Source: Tychonema bourrellyi FEM_GT703
GTDB taxonomy: Bacteria > Cyanobacteriota > Cyanobacteriia > Cyanobacteriales > Microcoleaceae
Length of the DNA stretch: 52,919 nt
Assembly (NCBI RefSeq): GCF_002412335.2
Contig: NZ_NXIB02000005.1
Location: 22,859-75,777 of the forward strand
Direction: 5' to 3'
Shown here: positions 1-9,797 of the stretch, piece after piece
How positions within the stretch are numbered: the stretch's first letter is position 1
How the letters are laid out: every line of letters begins with the position of its first letter
The notes under the pieces: model-generated
What the model saw: the letters and a program-made list of their open reading frames with translations, nothing else
Told to the model about the DNA's origin: nothing
Databases searched by the model: none
Translations under genes and position numbers: made by a program

Positions 1-238
1 ACTGTTAACTCTTAACTGTTAACTGTTAACTGTTCGCTGTTCACTGTTCACTGTTCGCTGTTAACTGTTAACTCTTAACTGTTCGCTGTTAACTGTTAAC
101 TCTTAACTGTTAACTGTTAACTGTTCGCTGTTCACTGTTCACTGTTAACTCTTAACTGTTAACTGTTCGCTGTCAACCGTCAACCGTCAACGGTCAACGG
201 TCAACTGTCAACCGTCAACAGCCAACTGTCAACCGTCA
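1..238. repeat. Heptamer tandem array, 34 units
   Basis: From base 1 the sequence reads as 34 consecutive seven-base units with no phase slip. Unit types include ACTGTTA, ACTCTTA, ACTGTTC, GCTGTTC and, at the right end, ACCGTCA, ACGGTCA and ACTGTCA. The array starts at or before the window edge and ends nine bases before the stop codon of the helicase gene, so it lies just downstream of that gene. Unit variants are clustered (a TTAAC half, then a TCAAC half), which suggests stepwise expansion. Confidence 0.95.
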
Positions 239-246
239 ACAACTTT

Positions 247-2985
247 TCAATTAGCAGCTTCATTAACCGGGAAACGATCGATTAAGTGCATCGCCCGACC
301 CGCATTCTTCCGCAAAGAATCCGATACGTGAGGAACATGAGGAATCTGAGACAAGAAATCCAAAGTCCGGCGTAAAATCCGCACCACATCCCCTTCATCC
401 AAACTCGTATGACTAACCAATTCCAGCCATTCAACACCCAGAGCCCACTGCTCAACCAAAGTTACTATATCCCGTTCCAGCCAAATCGGGATAGCAGCCT
501 CGTGTCGATATTGCACTTGAAACAACCTGCGCCTTAGCCCTTTTTGTAGATTATCCAAAGGTGCCAAAACTTCTGGTGACAGCGAATAGTGAGTCCAACT
601 ATCGGGTCTGGAAACTTCTGTAACCAAAGCCGCACAAGCAGCGGCGAGGTGGTGGGGGTCGAGTTCGTCAAATTCCGCCGACATCAGGGACAAACCCAAC
701 CAGAGTTCGTTATCGCCACGAATGGCAGCACAAGCTTGGCCCAATTCCGTAGGAACCAACCTCTCGGAGGTATCACTTCCCGACACATTCAGGGATACTA
801 CTCTTTCCAAACATCCGAAATTTAGCAGAATGTCAATTAAGTTGATAAATTCTTCCCAGTAGCGGGCTCGTTGCTTTTCTAAGTCATACAAGCCTCTGCG
901 TATTTCGTTTTGCAACTCTGTTCTGCGTCGCTGACGCTTGAGCAAAGTACCGGGATTGCCCCATGCTAAAACAGGGTGGATTTCTAGTTTAGCTTCTAGG
1001 GCTGCGATTTTCTGTTGTTGCTCGATCGCCTCCCTCGTCGGTTCCGGTGCCGGCAATTCTGGGATTGATTGAGCAATAGAAAGAGTTTCTTCAGTTCCCA
1101 AACGACACTGGCCGAGTCTCATCGGCATTTCCGAAGGCGGGTTGAGAGTATCTGCAACACTCAAGCGGGGCAATTGAGCGTGGAGGGTTGCCACATCGCT
1201 AATGGCGACGATATACCAGCGGTTGTCTTTGCCCAAACATACCAAATTTGGAGCTTGGCCCGGACCAGGGATTTTGGCAATGAGTACAGCGGGTATGGGA
1301 TTTGTGTGCGATCGTTTAGCAGTAGGAACGTGCTTACCTTTGAGACTCAGAACAGTACCAAGCACTGCAAAAGCCACAGCTACCGACATCTCCTTGATCC
1401 GAGCTTCTTCAGCTTGCTGCCATAAAGTTTTCAGCAGGCGTTTATCTTCTTTGAGTGTTCCCTGCAACTTTTCATAGTGGGCGAGCTGTTTTTCGAGGTT
1501 GGCGACATCGCCACCAGCAGCCAGAGACTCCTCAAGCACCGCCAATTCCCCTTGCAGCCTGTCTACTTCTGATTGCTGCGGCTGTAAGTACAAGGTCGAA
1601 AGATATTGGCCAAAACTGCGCTCTACTAACTCTTGAGCTTCGTCGAGAGTGTGAGTTTGCAACAAATTCAGCACCATGCCGTAGCTGGGAGTGAACTGAC
1701 TGGCGAGGGGGTCAGCTTTTGCTGTAGCCAAATAGGAGGCTTCTTTTGCCCCTTCAAAGCGGGTCTGAACTGCCACAACGTGCCCCAGCTCGTCCATCCC
1801 CCGGCGACCTGCTCGACCGGCCATTTGCAGGAATTCTGAAGCATTTAGTAGTCGGTGTCCCTTGTCCGTGCGCTTGGAAAGGGTGGAAATAACTGTAGTG
1901 CGGGCGGGCATATTAATCCCGGCGGCTAGGGTTTCGGTGGCAAATACGACTTTAATTAAACCTCTGCCAAAGAGTTCTTCTACTAAGCCTTTCCAAGCGG
2001 GTAAAATGCCTGCGTGGTGGGCTGCAATGCCTTTTAAAAGTGCTTCTTTTTGACCGGTGCGTTCTGCTTCTGGGTTCCGCTGTAAAAAGTCGTCAATAAT
2101 CCGTTTGAGTTCAGCGGATTCGGCTTGATTAACCAGGGAAAAATTGGCAACTTCTGCCACTGCTTGGTCGCATCCACGGCGGCTGAAGATGAAGTAGATT
2201 GCTGGTAGCATATCGCGATCGTCCAACCGAGACAAAACCTCGCCCAAACTGGGAACGGGGATACTACCTCTTTCTACTTTTTGCTGCTTTTTTTTGGGGA
2301 TGAGTCGGAGATTGGCTTTTTGGCCGCTCTCATCAAGTAGGGGAAATATCCCTTTTTGATTGGCGAAGTGAAATTGGAGCGGCACTGGTCGGAAGTCCGA
2401 GTATACTAGCTCTGTAGGGCCGTGGACTTTGTTAATCCAGTCCGTGAGTTGCCCGCTGTTAGCAACAGTTGCTGAGAGGGCGAGTAATTGAATTTCGCCG
2501 GAACAATAGATAATCGACTCTTCCCAAACGGTGCCCCGCTGTTTGTCGTTCATGTAGTGACACTCGTCGAGAACTACAGTTTCGACTCCACTCAAGGAAG
2601 CGCCCACAGCTCCGATCGGCGTACCATAGAGCATATTCCGAAAAATTTCGGTAGTCATCACCAAAATCGGAGCATCCCGGTTAAAAGAGATGTCGCCCGT
2701 CAGCAAGCCGACCATTTCGTTGCCAAATTGTTGCCGAAAGTCGCGCAGCTTTTGGTTAGAGAGAGCTTTGAGGGGAGTAGTGTAGAAGACGCGACGCCCC
2801 CGCGCGAGTGCTTGATGGATGGCGTATTCGCCGATTAAGGTTTTCCCGGAGCCTGTGGGGGCGCACACGACAACGGATTTGCCTGCATCAAGGGCGACGA
2901 TGGCCTCTCTCTGAAAGTTATCTAGCTCGAATGGGAATATGGTCTTCAGATCCAGCTCTGGGCGGTTCTGGGAGTTATCAGGCAC
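247..2985 (-). CDS. Ski2/Mtr4-like DECH-box RNA helicase
   Basis: A 912-residue superfamily 2 helicase. The Walker A motif APTGSGKT lies at residues 42-49, the DECH box at 140-143, a LSATVAN motif (motif III) near 170, and the motif VI stretch QMAGRAGRRG near 390. After the helicase core there is a long C-terminal part of about 450 residues with coiled-coil-like charged segments (about 470-530 and 655-730), as in cyanobacterial DSHCT-type helicases. The expected role is ATP-driven unwinding of RNA in decay or processing; the substrate cannot be read from the sequence. The gene stands alone; a 3' heptamer array follows its TGA stop. The ATG start is close to the first conserved residues (QREAI, Q motif), so the N-terminus is probably right. 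Confidence 0.9.
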   Translation of the reverse strand: MPDNSQNRPELDLKTIFPFELDNFQREAIVALDAGKSVVVCAPTGSGKTLIGEYAIHQALARGRRVFYTTPLKALSNQKLRDFRQQFGNEMVGLLTGDISFNRDAPILVMTTEIFRNMLYGTPIGAVGASLSGVETVVLDECHYMNDKQRGTVWEESIIYCSGEIQLLALSATVANSGQLTDWINKVHGPTELVYSDFRPVPLQFHFANQKGIFPLLDESGQKANLRLIPKKKQQKVERGSIPVPSLGEVLSRLDDRDMLPAIYFIFSRRGCDQAVAEVANFSLVNQAESAELKRIIDDFLQRNPEAERTGQKEALLKGIAAHHAGILPAWKGLVEELFGRGLIKVVFATETLAAGINMPARTTVISTLSKRTDKGHRLLNASEFLQMAGRAGRRGMDELGHVVAVQTRFEGAKEASYLATAKADPLASQFTPSYGMVLNLLQTHTLDEAQELVERSFGQYLSTLYLQPQQSEVDRLQGELAVLEESLAAGGDVANLEKQLAHYEKLQGTLKEDKRLLKTLWQQAEEARIKEMSVAVAFAVLGTVLSLKGKHVPTAKRSHTNPIPAVLIAKIPGPGQAPNLVCLGKDNRWYIVAISDVATLHAQLPRLSVADTLNPPSEMPMRLGQCRLGTEETLSIAQSIPELPAPEPTREAIEQQQKIAALEAKLEIHPVLAWGNPGTLLKRQRRRTELQNEIRRGLYDLEKQRARYWEEFINLIDILLNFGCLERVVSLNVSGSDTSERLVPTELGQACAAIRGDNELWLGLSLMSAEFDELDPHHLAAACAALVTEVSRPDSWTHYSLSPEVLAPLDNLQKGLRRRLFQVQYRHEAAIPIWLERDIVTLVEQWALGVEWLELVSHTSLDEGDVVRILRRTLDFLSQIPHVPHVSDSLRKNAGRAMHLIDRFPVNEAAN

Positions 2986-3137
2986 TGGGATTATTATAAG
3001 GTTTTAGAGTAGGTGTGCTTCAATCTTGCTTAAAGCAAGGCAGCAGAGGACTATGTTGATTTTAAACCTTCTCTAGCAAATCGGCCAATTTAAAGAAGTG
3101 ATTAGTGGTTATTGGTTACTGGTTATTGGTTACTGGT

Positions 3138-3250
3138 TAAGCTGTTCGGCATTTAAAAGACGATTGTAGGGTGCGTAGGGGCGAATGGCCATTCGCCCCT
3201 ACAAGGCATTTCCCATCTATAGTCAGTGTTCACGAATGGCGCACCCTACA
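3138..3250. repeat. Nested palindromic element, truncated copy
   Basis: It begins with an end sequence (3138-3157) like the terminal repeat of the complete copy at 6745-6914, then has an inverted pair of 11 bases (3165-3175 and 3240-3250, TGTAGGGTGCG and its complement) enclosing a perfect 28-base palindrome at 3175-3202. The right terminal repeat is missing; a CCCATGC-rich stretch follows. Confidence 0.75.
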
Positions 3251-3272
3251 GGCTCCATGCCCCATGCCCCCA

Positions 3273-3620
3273 TTGGTGTCAACTTAACTTCTAACCCAGT
3301 CACAGACTGCTGTTTGACTATTAGTCCCAGATCCCCCCTAACCCCCAGGGCTGTTTCATTCTTTGTAGGGGCGGTGCCCCCGTGCCCGCCCCCATCCCTG
3401 AAACACCTACAAAATCGTGGACGAAGAGGGTAGGCACGGGGGCACTACCCCTACAAAATGATGATTTATCTGAGAATGAAACAGCCCTGCCCTAACCCCC
3501 CTTCCCAAGGGGGGGACAAGATTCCGATCAAAGTCCCCCTTCTTAAGGGGGATTTAGGGGGATCTAGACTTCGCCTAAAAGCGACATTTATTATGGGTTT
3601 TAGGCTTAAGTTGACACCTA
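3273..3620. mobile_element. MITE-like element with TTGGTGTCAACTTAA ends
   Basis: The left end TTGGTGTCAACTTAA (3273) and the right end TTAAGTTGACACCTA (ending 3620) are imperfect inverted repeats that stay similar for about 25 bases. Inside are further nested repeats, including two related G/C-rich arms at 3328-3358 and 3470-3500 and GGGGGAT-type inverted arms. No coding region is credible. The ends are shared with 9798-9967 and with a solo end at 24132, so this is a dispersed family. The 822-base spacer 3000-3821 holds this element, the preceding palindrome and a heptamer tract, and no gene. Confidence 0.65.
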
Positions 3621-3677
3621 TGCCCATGCCCCATGCCCCATGCCATGCCCCATGCCATGCCCCATGCCCCATGCCCA
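3621..3677. repeat. CCCATGC heptamer tract
   Basis: A run of CCCATGC units with two six/seven-base variants. The same unit appears at 3255-3271 and at 52825-52886. It lies between the MITE-like element and the ndhD promoter region. Confidence 0.85.
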
Positions 3678-3821
3678 ATTTTACCTTGACTTTTTTAGCA
3701 ATTGGCGATCGGCAAATCCGCCTTCATCTCGATATAAAAAAAAATAATGAATAAATCTTAAGTTTTTCTTAAATTTTGTATTATGATCTTAATCATCTCC
3801 CACTAAGTATTTATTCTCACC

Positions 3822-5552
3822 ATGATAGCGGATCAATTTCCTTGGCTGACCGCGATTGTCCTACTACCCCTCGTAGCTTCCATCGCCATCCCTTTTCTGC
3901 CCGACACAGACGGCAAAACTATCCGGTGGTACGCCCTGGGTGTGGGTTTGGCAGACTTTGTATTAATGTGCTGGGTGTTTTGGACACATTACGATCCAAC
4001 CATCTCCACTTTCCAAATCGTAGAGAAATATTCCTGGATACCTTCTCTAGGCCTCAACTGGTCTGTTTCAGTTGACGGATTGTCAGTGCCGCTGGTACTT
4101 TTGGCTGGACTGGTGACGACACTCTCAATCTTTGCAGCCTGGGAAGTCGATCGCAAACCAAGACTTTTCTACTTCCTAATGCTAGTGATGTACTCCGCAC
4201 AAATAGGAGTCTTCGTCGCCCAAGATATCATGCTCCTGTTCATTGTCTGGGAACTAGAACTAATTCCAGTTTACCTGCTAATCTCGATTTGGGGCGGGCA
4301 AAACCGTCGCTACGCAGCTACCAAATTCTTGATTTATACCGCAGGCGCTTCAATTTTTATTTTGATAGCTGCTCTAGCAATGGCATTCTACGGCGGAGGC
4401 AGTCCCACCTTCGACATCCTAGAACTAGGCTTGAAAGACTACCCACTGGGTTTAGAACTACTGCTTTATGCGGGGTTGCTAATTGCTTTCGGCGTTAAAC
4501 TGGCGATTTTCCCCTTCCACACTTGGCTACCTGACGCCCACGGTGAAGCATCTTCTCCGGTGTCGATGATTCTAGCCGGTGTGCTGTTAAAAATGGGCGG
4601 ATATGGTCTGATTCGTCTGAACTTAGAACTCCTTCCCAAAGCACACGTTTACTTTGCACCGATTATGATGGTGCTCGGCGTAGTCAATATTATCTACGGT
4701 GCGCTGAATTCCTTTGGCCAAAAGAACATGAAGCGCCGCCTAGCAAATTCATCAATTTCCCACATGGGATTCGTGCTCCTCGGTATTGCTTCCTTCACGG
4801 ATTTGGGAATCAACGGGGCGCTGCTGCAAATGATTTCCCACGGTTTGATCGCCTCAGTATTGTTCTTTCTGGCTGGCGTCACCTACGATCGCACCCATAC
4901 CATGATCATGGATGAAATGGGCGAGATTGGCAAAGTCATGCCCAAAGTTTTTGCCTTGTTTACGGTAGGCGCTTTGGCATCCCTAGCACTTCCCGGTATG
5001 AGTGGTTTTGCTAGCGAACTCTCGGTATTTGTGGGTGTGGCAACTAGCGATATCTACAGCGATTCTTTCCGCGCCGTGATTGTGTTTCTGGCGGCGGTTG
5101 GAGTGATTTTGACACCGATTTATTTGCTCTCGATGCTGCGCCAGCTATTTTACAATTCTGGAGCTGCGGCGGCTTGTGACATCGAGGATTTAGATTTGCA
5201 GAATCAGAGAAATAATCTGGATGAAGCAGTTTGTTTTGGTAATAGTTGCGTTTTGCCTGGTGATGCACCGTTTATTGATGCTCAACCTCGCGAAGTTGCG
5301 ATCGCATTTTGCTTTTTGATACCCATTGTTGGCATTGGTTTTTATCCCAAGATGGCGATGCAAGTTTACGATACGAAAACTGTCGCAGTCAACGCCGAAG
5401 TCCGACAATCTTACATCCAAATCGCTCAAGATAATCCTCGGATTTATGCGAATCAACTTTTGATTCCCAAAATTGCACGGGTTCAAAGAGCGCCTACTTT
5501 AGGTGAAATTACTGGGTCTGAATCTGCATCAGTTTTGGGGATTGTTAAGTAA
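3822..5552 (+). CDS. NAD(P)H-quinone oxidoreductase subunit 4 (NdhD)
   Basis: A 576-residue, highly hydrophobic antiporter-like proton-pumping subunit of the thylakoid/cytoplasmic-membrane NDH-1 complex. It has the family's hallmark region [15 protein letters not shown] near residue 140 and the FHTWLPDAH motif near 233, with about 14 predicted membrane segments. A hydrophilic stretch near 445-470 precedes the last membrane segments. The start is the first ATG with a full N-terminal helix; a TATTAT at 3779-3784 is a possible -10. ndhF is not next to it here. Which NdhD paralogue this is (respiratory or CO2-uptake complex) cannot be settled by eye; the sequence looks NdhD1/D2-like. Confidence 0.93.
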   Translation: MIADQFPWLTAIVLLPLVASIAIPFLPDTDGKTIRWYALGVGLADFVLMCWVFWTHYDPTISTFQIVEKYSWIPSLGLNWSVSVDGLSVPLVLLAGLVTTLSIFAAWEVDRKPRLFYFLMLVMYSAQIGVFVAQDIMLLFIVWELELIPVYLLISIWGGQNRRYAATKFLIYTAGASIFILIAALAMAFYGGGSPTFDILELGLKDYPLGLELLLYAGLLIAFGVKLAIFPFHTWLPDAHGEASSPVSMILAGVLLKMGGYGLIRLNLELLPKAHVYFAPIMMVLGVVNIIYGALNSFGQKNMKRRLANSSISHMGFVLLGIASFTDLGINGALLQMISHGLIASVLFFLAGVTYDRTHTMIMDEMGEIGKVMPKVFALFTVGALASLALPGMSGFASELSVFVGVATSDIYSDSFRAVIVFLAAVGVILTPIYLLSMLRQLFYNSGAAAACDIEDLDLQNQRNNLDEAVCFGNSCVLPGDAPFIDAQPREVAIAFCFLIPIVGIGFYPKMAMQVYDTKTVAVNAEVRQSYIQIAQDNPRIYANQLLIPKIARVQRAPTLGEITGSESASVLGIVK

Positions 5553-5619
5553 TAAAATTGCACTCCACTCAACAAGGTAGGAAGTGACATTAAGGTAGGA
5601 CACGGCACATTAATGCGGA

Positions 5620-5640
5620 GGACACGGCACTGCCGTGTCC
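5620..5640. repeat. GGACACGGCA palindrome
   Basis: Arms GGACACGGCA and TGCCGTGTCC are perfectly complementary around one central base. Related arms occur at 9781-9789/9975-9983, 15714-15732 and 24114-24124. It sits between the ends of the convergent genes ndhD and sdhB, and could act as a bidirectional terminator, but there is no T run. Confidence 0.6.
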
Positions 5641-5679
5641 CTACGGGATATTGATAGTACCTATAAACCTGCAATTTGC

Positions 5680-6696
5680 TTAATCTGCTGAATTTTCTAA
5701 ACTTTGAACCGATTCAATCAAATCTCGGATGGTTTTTGTGCCTTCTGAACTCTCAAAGGATAACGGGAATTTGCCACGAGCAATCATTCTTAAACCTAAT
5801 GGGCCCAGACTTAACAAACCTTTCACATCGCGGAAGTAGTTTCCTACTACTTCGATGCCAAATTTACGCTCGTCTATCCAGCCACCTTCTTTGACTAGAT
5901 TGATTAGGACTTTGCGATGGCGAATCGATCGACTCGCTTGGTCATCTTTGCGATCGAGGATCTGCTGTTTAATCTTACCAATTTGATCCATCGGCGCAAC
6001 TTCCATCGGACAAACCGAGTTGCAGTAGTAACAACGGGTACACCCCCAAACGCCTTCGGTGCCTTGGTTGTATTTTTCCAGCCGATTTTCGGTATTGCTA
6101 TCGCGGGTGTCGGCGATCGTGCGATAAGCTTTGGCGAGGGCGTGGGGGCCGACAAATTCGGGGTTGACTTCGCGGGCGTTGCATTCAGAATAGCACGCGC
6201 CGCAGAGGATACAATTGCCTGTCTGGTCAAGTTTCGATCGCTCTTCTGGGGTTTGCAGAAATTCCCGTTCTGGAACTGCTCGCGCCGAAGTGCTGACGTA
6301 GGGGTCAACGGCTTCCAGGTTGTCCCAAAAACTGGTCATATCGACGACCAAATCTTTAATTACTGGCATATTTCCCATTGGGGCGATCGTAATTTCTGGG
6401 ATTAAGTCGATCGGCTTTTCTGCTGAACTGAAATTAGCTATTTTGTCAAGTCTTGCGAGTTCGCTGCCAACATTTTCTTTGCAAGCTAATGCCGATCGAC
6501 CATTAATCCGCATGGAACAACTGCCACAAATTGTGTTGCGGCAATTTTTGCGGTAGGCTAAGGTGCCGTCCTGCTCCCACTTAATGCTGTTGAGGCAGTC
6601 GAGGATAGTGTTGCTCTCTTCTACCTCTAGGGTGTAGGCGTGAACGCGGGGAGGTTCGTTTTGATTTTGGCGAACTACATTAAAACGGACTTGCAT
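5680..6696 (-). CDS. Succinate dehydrogenase/fumarate reductase iron-sulfur subunit
   Basis: A 338-residue iron-sulfur protein. The plant-type [2Fe-2S] cysteines are at 52, 57, 60 and 72. Two ferredoxin-like groups follow: C162, C165, C168, C172 and C219, C222, C225, C229, the last followed by proline. It passes electrons from the flavoprotein SdhA to quinones. The protein is longer than the usual ~240 residues, with a C-terminal extension after residue 245 and an insert around 185-215, typical of the cyanobacterial type. No sdhA is adjacent, which is usual for cyanobacteria. Convergent with ndhD. Confidence 0.92.
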   Translation of the reverse strand: MQVRFNVVRQNQNEPPRVHAYTLEVEESNTILDCLNSIKWEQDGTLAYRKNCRNTICGSCSMRINGRSALACKENVGSELARLDKIANFSSAEKPIDLIPEITIAPMGNMPVIKDLVVDMTSFWDNLEAVDPYVSTSARAVPEREFLQTPEERSKLDQTGNCILCGACYSECNAREVNPEFVGPHALAKAYRTIADTRDSNTENRLEKYNQGTEGVWGCTRCYYCNSVCPMEVAPMDQIGKIKQQILDRKDDQASRSIRHRKVLINLVKEGGWIDERKFGIEVVGNYFRDVKGLLSLGPLGLRMIARGKFPLSFESSEGTKTIRDLIESVQSLENSAD

Positions 6697-6744
6697 AGTT
6701 TTGGCTAGGAAGTATTTGTATATCTTAAGCTTTCAAAAGCTATT

Positions 6745-6914
6745 TAAGCTGTTACGCATTTAAACCATTAACTATCCATGTAGGGTGCGTCAGTAGGGGC
6801 GAATGGCTCTCTTAGCCCCTACACACTGACTATACATGGGAAACGCCTTTTACGGGCTCTTGGCCAAGAGCCCCTACGCACCCTACAATACCATTTTAAA
6901 TGCTCCACAGCTTA
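6745..6914. mobile_element. 170-bp MITE-like element with 20-bp terminal inverted repeats
   Basis: The left end TAAGCTGTTACGCATTTAAA (6745-6764) and the right end TTTAAATGCTCCACAGCTTA (6895-6914) are inverted repeats matching at 17 of 20 bases. Inside, TGTAGGGTGCGT (6779-6790) pairs with ACGCACCCTACA (6876-6887), and smaller stems lie within. It has no coding capacity. The spacer 6697-7162 otherwise holds only A/T-rich sequence and the heptamers next to radC. Confidence 0.65.
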
Positions 6915-7137
6915 TTATTTGAACTACTCACTACCAATGAGTATTGATCAAAAACGCCAGTAAATCCCGAACAGCCTTGGTTAATGCCTTGTTTTTTTTT
7001 AAGTGATCGCACTGATTTGAAGAGGGAAATCGATCGGCTAATATTATTCAATACTTGAGCTTGTGGTGCTGCGTCAATGACTATTTAAAACACGTAACAT
7101 CATGACAACCAGCCCCCGGATTCATCTGTGGGTTCAA

Positions 7138-7161
7138 TCTAAAATCTAAAATCTAAAATCG
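7138..7161. repeat. AAAATCT heptamers abutting the radC start
   Basis: Three to four units of AAAATCT end one base before the radC start codon, so the place of a ribosome binding site is taken by repeat sequence. The same heptamer family recurs near 26980-27020, 31215-31247 and 43120-43140. Confidence 0.8.
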
Positions 7162-7162
7162 A

Positions 7163-7894
7163 ATGACTTACAGCCTGAGAATTGTCGATTTGCCGACGAG
7201 TGAACGGCCACGCGAGCGCTTGATGGCTGGTGGTCCGAAAAGCTTGGCGACTGCGGAACTGATTGCGATTCTGCTCGGTACTGGGCAGGGAAAGGGTAAA
7301 CTTTCGGCTGTGGGGCTGGGACAATATATTTTAAATCAGTTGAGTCAGCACCAGCGCGACCCTCTGGCTGTGCTGCGGGATATTAGCGTGCAGGAATTGA
7401 CCCAGATTCACGGGATTGGTCCTGCTAAGGCGACGGGGATTTTGGCTGCGGTGGAGTTGGGGAAGCGGGTGTTTCAGTCGCGGCCACCGGATTTGGCTGT
7501 GGTTGACTCTCCCCAATCGGCTGCGGATGCTTTGAGCCAGGATTTGATGTGGCAGTCTCAGGAACGTTTTGCTGTGGTGTTGCTGGATGTGAAAAATCGG
7601 CTGCTGGGAACTCAGGTAATTACGATCGGCACAGCAACAGAAACTTTGGCTCACCCAAGGGATATTTTTCGCGAGGTAATCCGCCAAGGGGCCACAAGGG
7701 CAATTATCTCGCACAATCATCCGTCGGGAAATCTGGAGCCGAGCCCGGAGGATATTGCTTTGACGCGGCAGTTGCTGGCTGGGGCGCAGTGTTTGTGCAT
7801 TCCGCTGCTGGATCATTTGATCTTGGGAAATGGGGACTTTCGGAGCTTACGACAGACGACGACTCTTTGGGAGGAGTATCCCCAGGGTGATTGA
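7163..7894 (+). CDS. RadC-family MPN/JAB protein
   Basis: 243 residues. An N-terminal UPF0758-type region contains a helix-hairpin-helix ([10 protein letters not shown], 81-90). The C-terminal JAB1/MPN-like metalloprotein domain carries H184, H186 and D197 in ISHNHPSGN...SPED, the putative metal ligands. The name DNA repair protein RadC is historical; the family's biochemical role is unsettled and repair function is doubtful. The ATG directly follows heptamers and no Shine-Dalgarno is visible. Standing alone on the + strand. Confidence 0.92.
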   Translation: MTYSLRIVDLPTSERPRERLMAGGPKSLATAELIAILLGTGQGKGKLSAVGLGQYILNQLSQHQRDPLAVLRDISVQELTQIHGIGPAKATGILAAVELGKRVFQSRPPDLAVVDSPQSAADALSQDLMWQSQERFAVVLLDVKNRLLGTQVITIGTATETLAHPRDIFREVIRQGATRAIISHNHPSGNLEPSPEDIALTRQLLAGAQCLCIPLLDHLILGNGDFRSLRQTTTLWEEYPQGD

Positions 7895-8113
7895 CATCTT
7901 CTACTTAACTAACTGGATAACTATCATTAGTTATTTGTATCTTTGGGTGATCCAAGGGCTGAATCACCCATGATACAAGGCAAATTTTGTGGATGGAGTC
8001 CTCTGTAGCAGAGTGTTTGGCCTGAATGTCGTTGGTGATACTCCGTCGATCGCACAACTCGGTTAATCTAGTAACCGTGGGCTGAAGAGATCGCTATTTC
8101 GATTTTTTTCTAG

Positions 8114-8359
8114 CATACTGAACGTATTGGTGCCCTGGATGTCACATTTAGTGGCAAACGAATTAAGAGAGGATTGTACAAAATGTCGGAGGGTCGATTG
8201 ATCAATGCCGACGTTAATGGGTCTTACAATATTTTGAGAAAAGCAATCCCAAATGCCTTGTGCAATGGGATAGGGAGCTGTGTAGTTCAGCCGAGGCGGG
8301 TCAATCCGCTCGAAGTAAAAAAGAAAGGGGAGGGACTTCATGCCTCCCACGTCATGTAA
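8114..8359 (+). pseudogene. C-terminal remnant of an IS200/IS605-type TnpB
   Basis: The frame is open from 8114 (after an in-frame TAG) to TAA at 8357-8359. It reads SGKRIKRGLYKMSEGRLINA followed by DVNGSYNILRKAIPNAL, which is the C-terminal region of IS1341-group TnpB with the third catalytic aspartate in DVNGSYN. The N-terminal ~85% (RuvC I and II, HTH) is gone, and no TnpA or clear element ends are left. The tail after VQPRRVNP (about 15 residues) is probably not native. A degraded fossil, not a working gene. Confidence 0.75.
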
Positions 8360-8469
8360 TAAATGACTATACTTTTACAAGCTATATTGTACCAGCACCT
8401 ACAGACCTAATTATTAAGAAGTTATGAAATTAGGTCTAAAATACACGGCGTGGTGATAGGAGAAAAACT

Positions 8470-8814
8470 GTGTTTCTGAGACTTGCAGAACAACACCGTA
8501 GATTCGTCCAAGATTTGGTAATGAACCTTCAAGCTTTAGCAATCGTGCTAGAGCATCGGGGTTATCTGGCATCCTGCTACACTTGCGGGGGTCAGATGAA
8601 CAGTGCCTCATTTATGGTCAGTTTAACGGATAACCATCTGATTCGATTTTTAGTGTCCGATTACGGTATCACTTGGACTGAAATGCGGGACGATCGCGAA
8701 CTGATGAAACTCGAAGGTGCAGAAGCCATTAGTCAGTTACAAGAACTGGCAAATCTCGTAAAGTACCATATCCAACCTTCGGAAGCTACTTTGGCGACAG
8801 CCCAGCGAATCTAG
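8470..8814 (+). CDS. DUF1815 family conserved cyanobacterial protein
   Basis: 114 residues with a GTG start; AGGAG at 8458-8462 is spaced seven bases from it and fixes the start. The sequence is soluble, about half helical, with two close cysteines (YTCGG region) and the conserved-looking block LIRFLVSDYGITWTEMRDDR. I recognise it as the short DUF1815 family found in nearly all cyanobacteria; no function is known to me. It is monocistronic in appearance. Confidence 0.8.
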   Translation: MFLRLAEQHRRFVQDLVMNLQALAIVLEHRGYLASCYTCGGQMNSASFMVSLTDNHLIRFLVSDYGITWTEMRDDRELMKLEGAEAISQLQELANLVKYHIQPSEATLATAQRI

Positions 8815-9237
8815 TGATTGCAAGGTTCCGAGGGAGGCGACGCTTGAAAGTCGATCCTTGCCTGCTGCAACAGACAAAAAAAAGTGCTTTCGGTGAGTTC
8901 AAAGTTCGTTCAGACTCTTAGTCTGGCGCTACAGAAGCTCTCGTCCGTCCAGGCAGATCGCATACTTGATGCAATTTTGTCTAATACTTGGAACCTGGAG
9001 TTTTATTGGCATCAGTCGATCGCAAAATTAGAGAGTAAAACACTCGAATTTTATTGATCGAAGTCAAAAAAGATGTTAGATTTTGAAGCCCCTAAATTTA
9101 TTTTCGGGGGAGTTAAACTCTAGCTTGTATCTTCTACCTAATTAATTTGAAACAGCAGGTATTGCCTCAAAATCTCACAGCCGATATTAGCCGGCCAAAT
9201 TTTCTGAAAGTATATGCTGTTGATATATCAAATCCTC
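8815..9237. other. Intergenic spacer without recognised gene
   Basis: A/T-rich spacer of about 470 bases up to the DUF4079 gene. I see weak hairpins (for example CAGACTCTTAGTCTG near 8911) but no ORF of note and no tandem repeat. Its right end carries a TATAAT promoter element. Confidence 0.6.
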
Positions 9238-9243
9238 TATAAT
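9238..9243 (+). promoter_or_regulatory. Candidate -10 box for the DUF4079 gene
   Basis: A perfect TATAAT 44 bases before the ATG at 9287. The hexamer at the ideal -35 distance (9215-9220) is poor, so it may depend on an activator or be fortuitous. Confidence 0.4.
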
Positions 9244-9286
9244 ATTTTAATAATTACTCCAAAAATATCGATCGCGAAATAGAGAC

Positions 9287-9766
9287 ATGGCAAACTTAAG
9301 TGAAATTCTAGAACCGATCGCTAATCAATTCCGCAACTTAGGAATTCCCGAACCAATTACCCATTGGGGACATCCTGCAATGATGGGAATCGTGGTTGTG
9401 GCGATGGGCAGTTTTGTCGGTTATACAGGATGGCAAGGACGTTTGGCTGCGGACAAAGATGTGGCAATCAAAAATCGCTTAGATCACCGCAAAATTGCTC
9501 CCTTAATGTTTTTGTTCATCGCTTTGGGCTATACTGGCGGCTTGTTGTCCCTGGTGATGCAGCATCAGCCAGTGATGGAAAGCCCTCATTTTTGGACTGG
9601 TTCGACAATCATTGTATTGCTGACAACTAACAGTTTGATTTCGCTAACTGGTTTTGGGGGCGACAAACTAGCACTGCGCGCGGTTCATGCTTATTTGGGC
9701 ACTACAGCCCTGGCACTGATGGTGCTTCACGCGGCTTTCGGTTTAAAATTGGGTTTGTCTATTTAA
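9287..9766 (+). CDS. DUF4079 family integral membrane protein
   Basis: 159 residues with about four membrane helices (roughly 30-50, 73-92, 102-122, 136-156). Histidines lie near helix ends (HWGHP at 26-30, LDHRK near 66, H134, H149), which resembles b-type-cytochrome-like four-helix proteins, but haem binding is only a suggestion. DUF4079 proteins are widespread in cyanobacteria and plastid-bearing lineages. AGAG at 9281-9284 is a weak ribosome binding site just before the ATG. Confidence 0.8.
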   Translation: MANLSEILEPIANQFRNLGIPEPITHWGHPAMMGIVVVAMGSFVGYTGWQGRLAADKDVAIKNRLDHRKIAPLMFLFIALGYTGGLLSLVMQHQPVMESPHFWTGSTIIVLLTTNSLISLTGFGGDKLALRAVHAYLGTTALALMVLHAAFGLKLGLSI

Positions 9767-9797
9767 GAGCATACCTGTACGGACACGGCTGTGCCCA

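Noticed and set aside
8063-8350. A 95-codon minus-strand frame
   Set aside because: Antisense to the recognisable TnpB remnant on the + strand.
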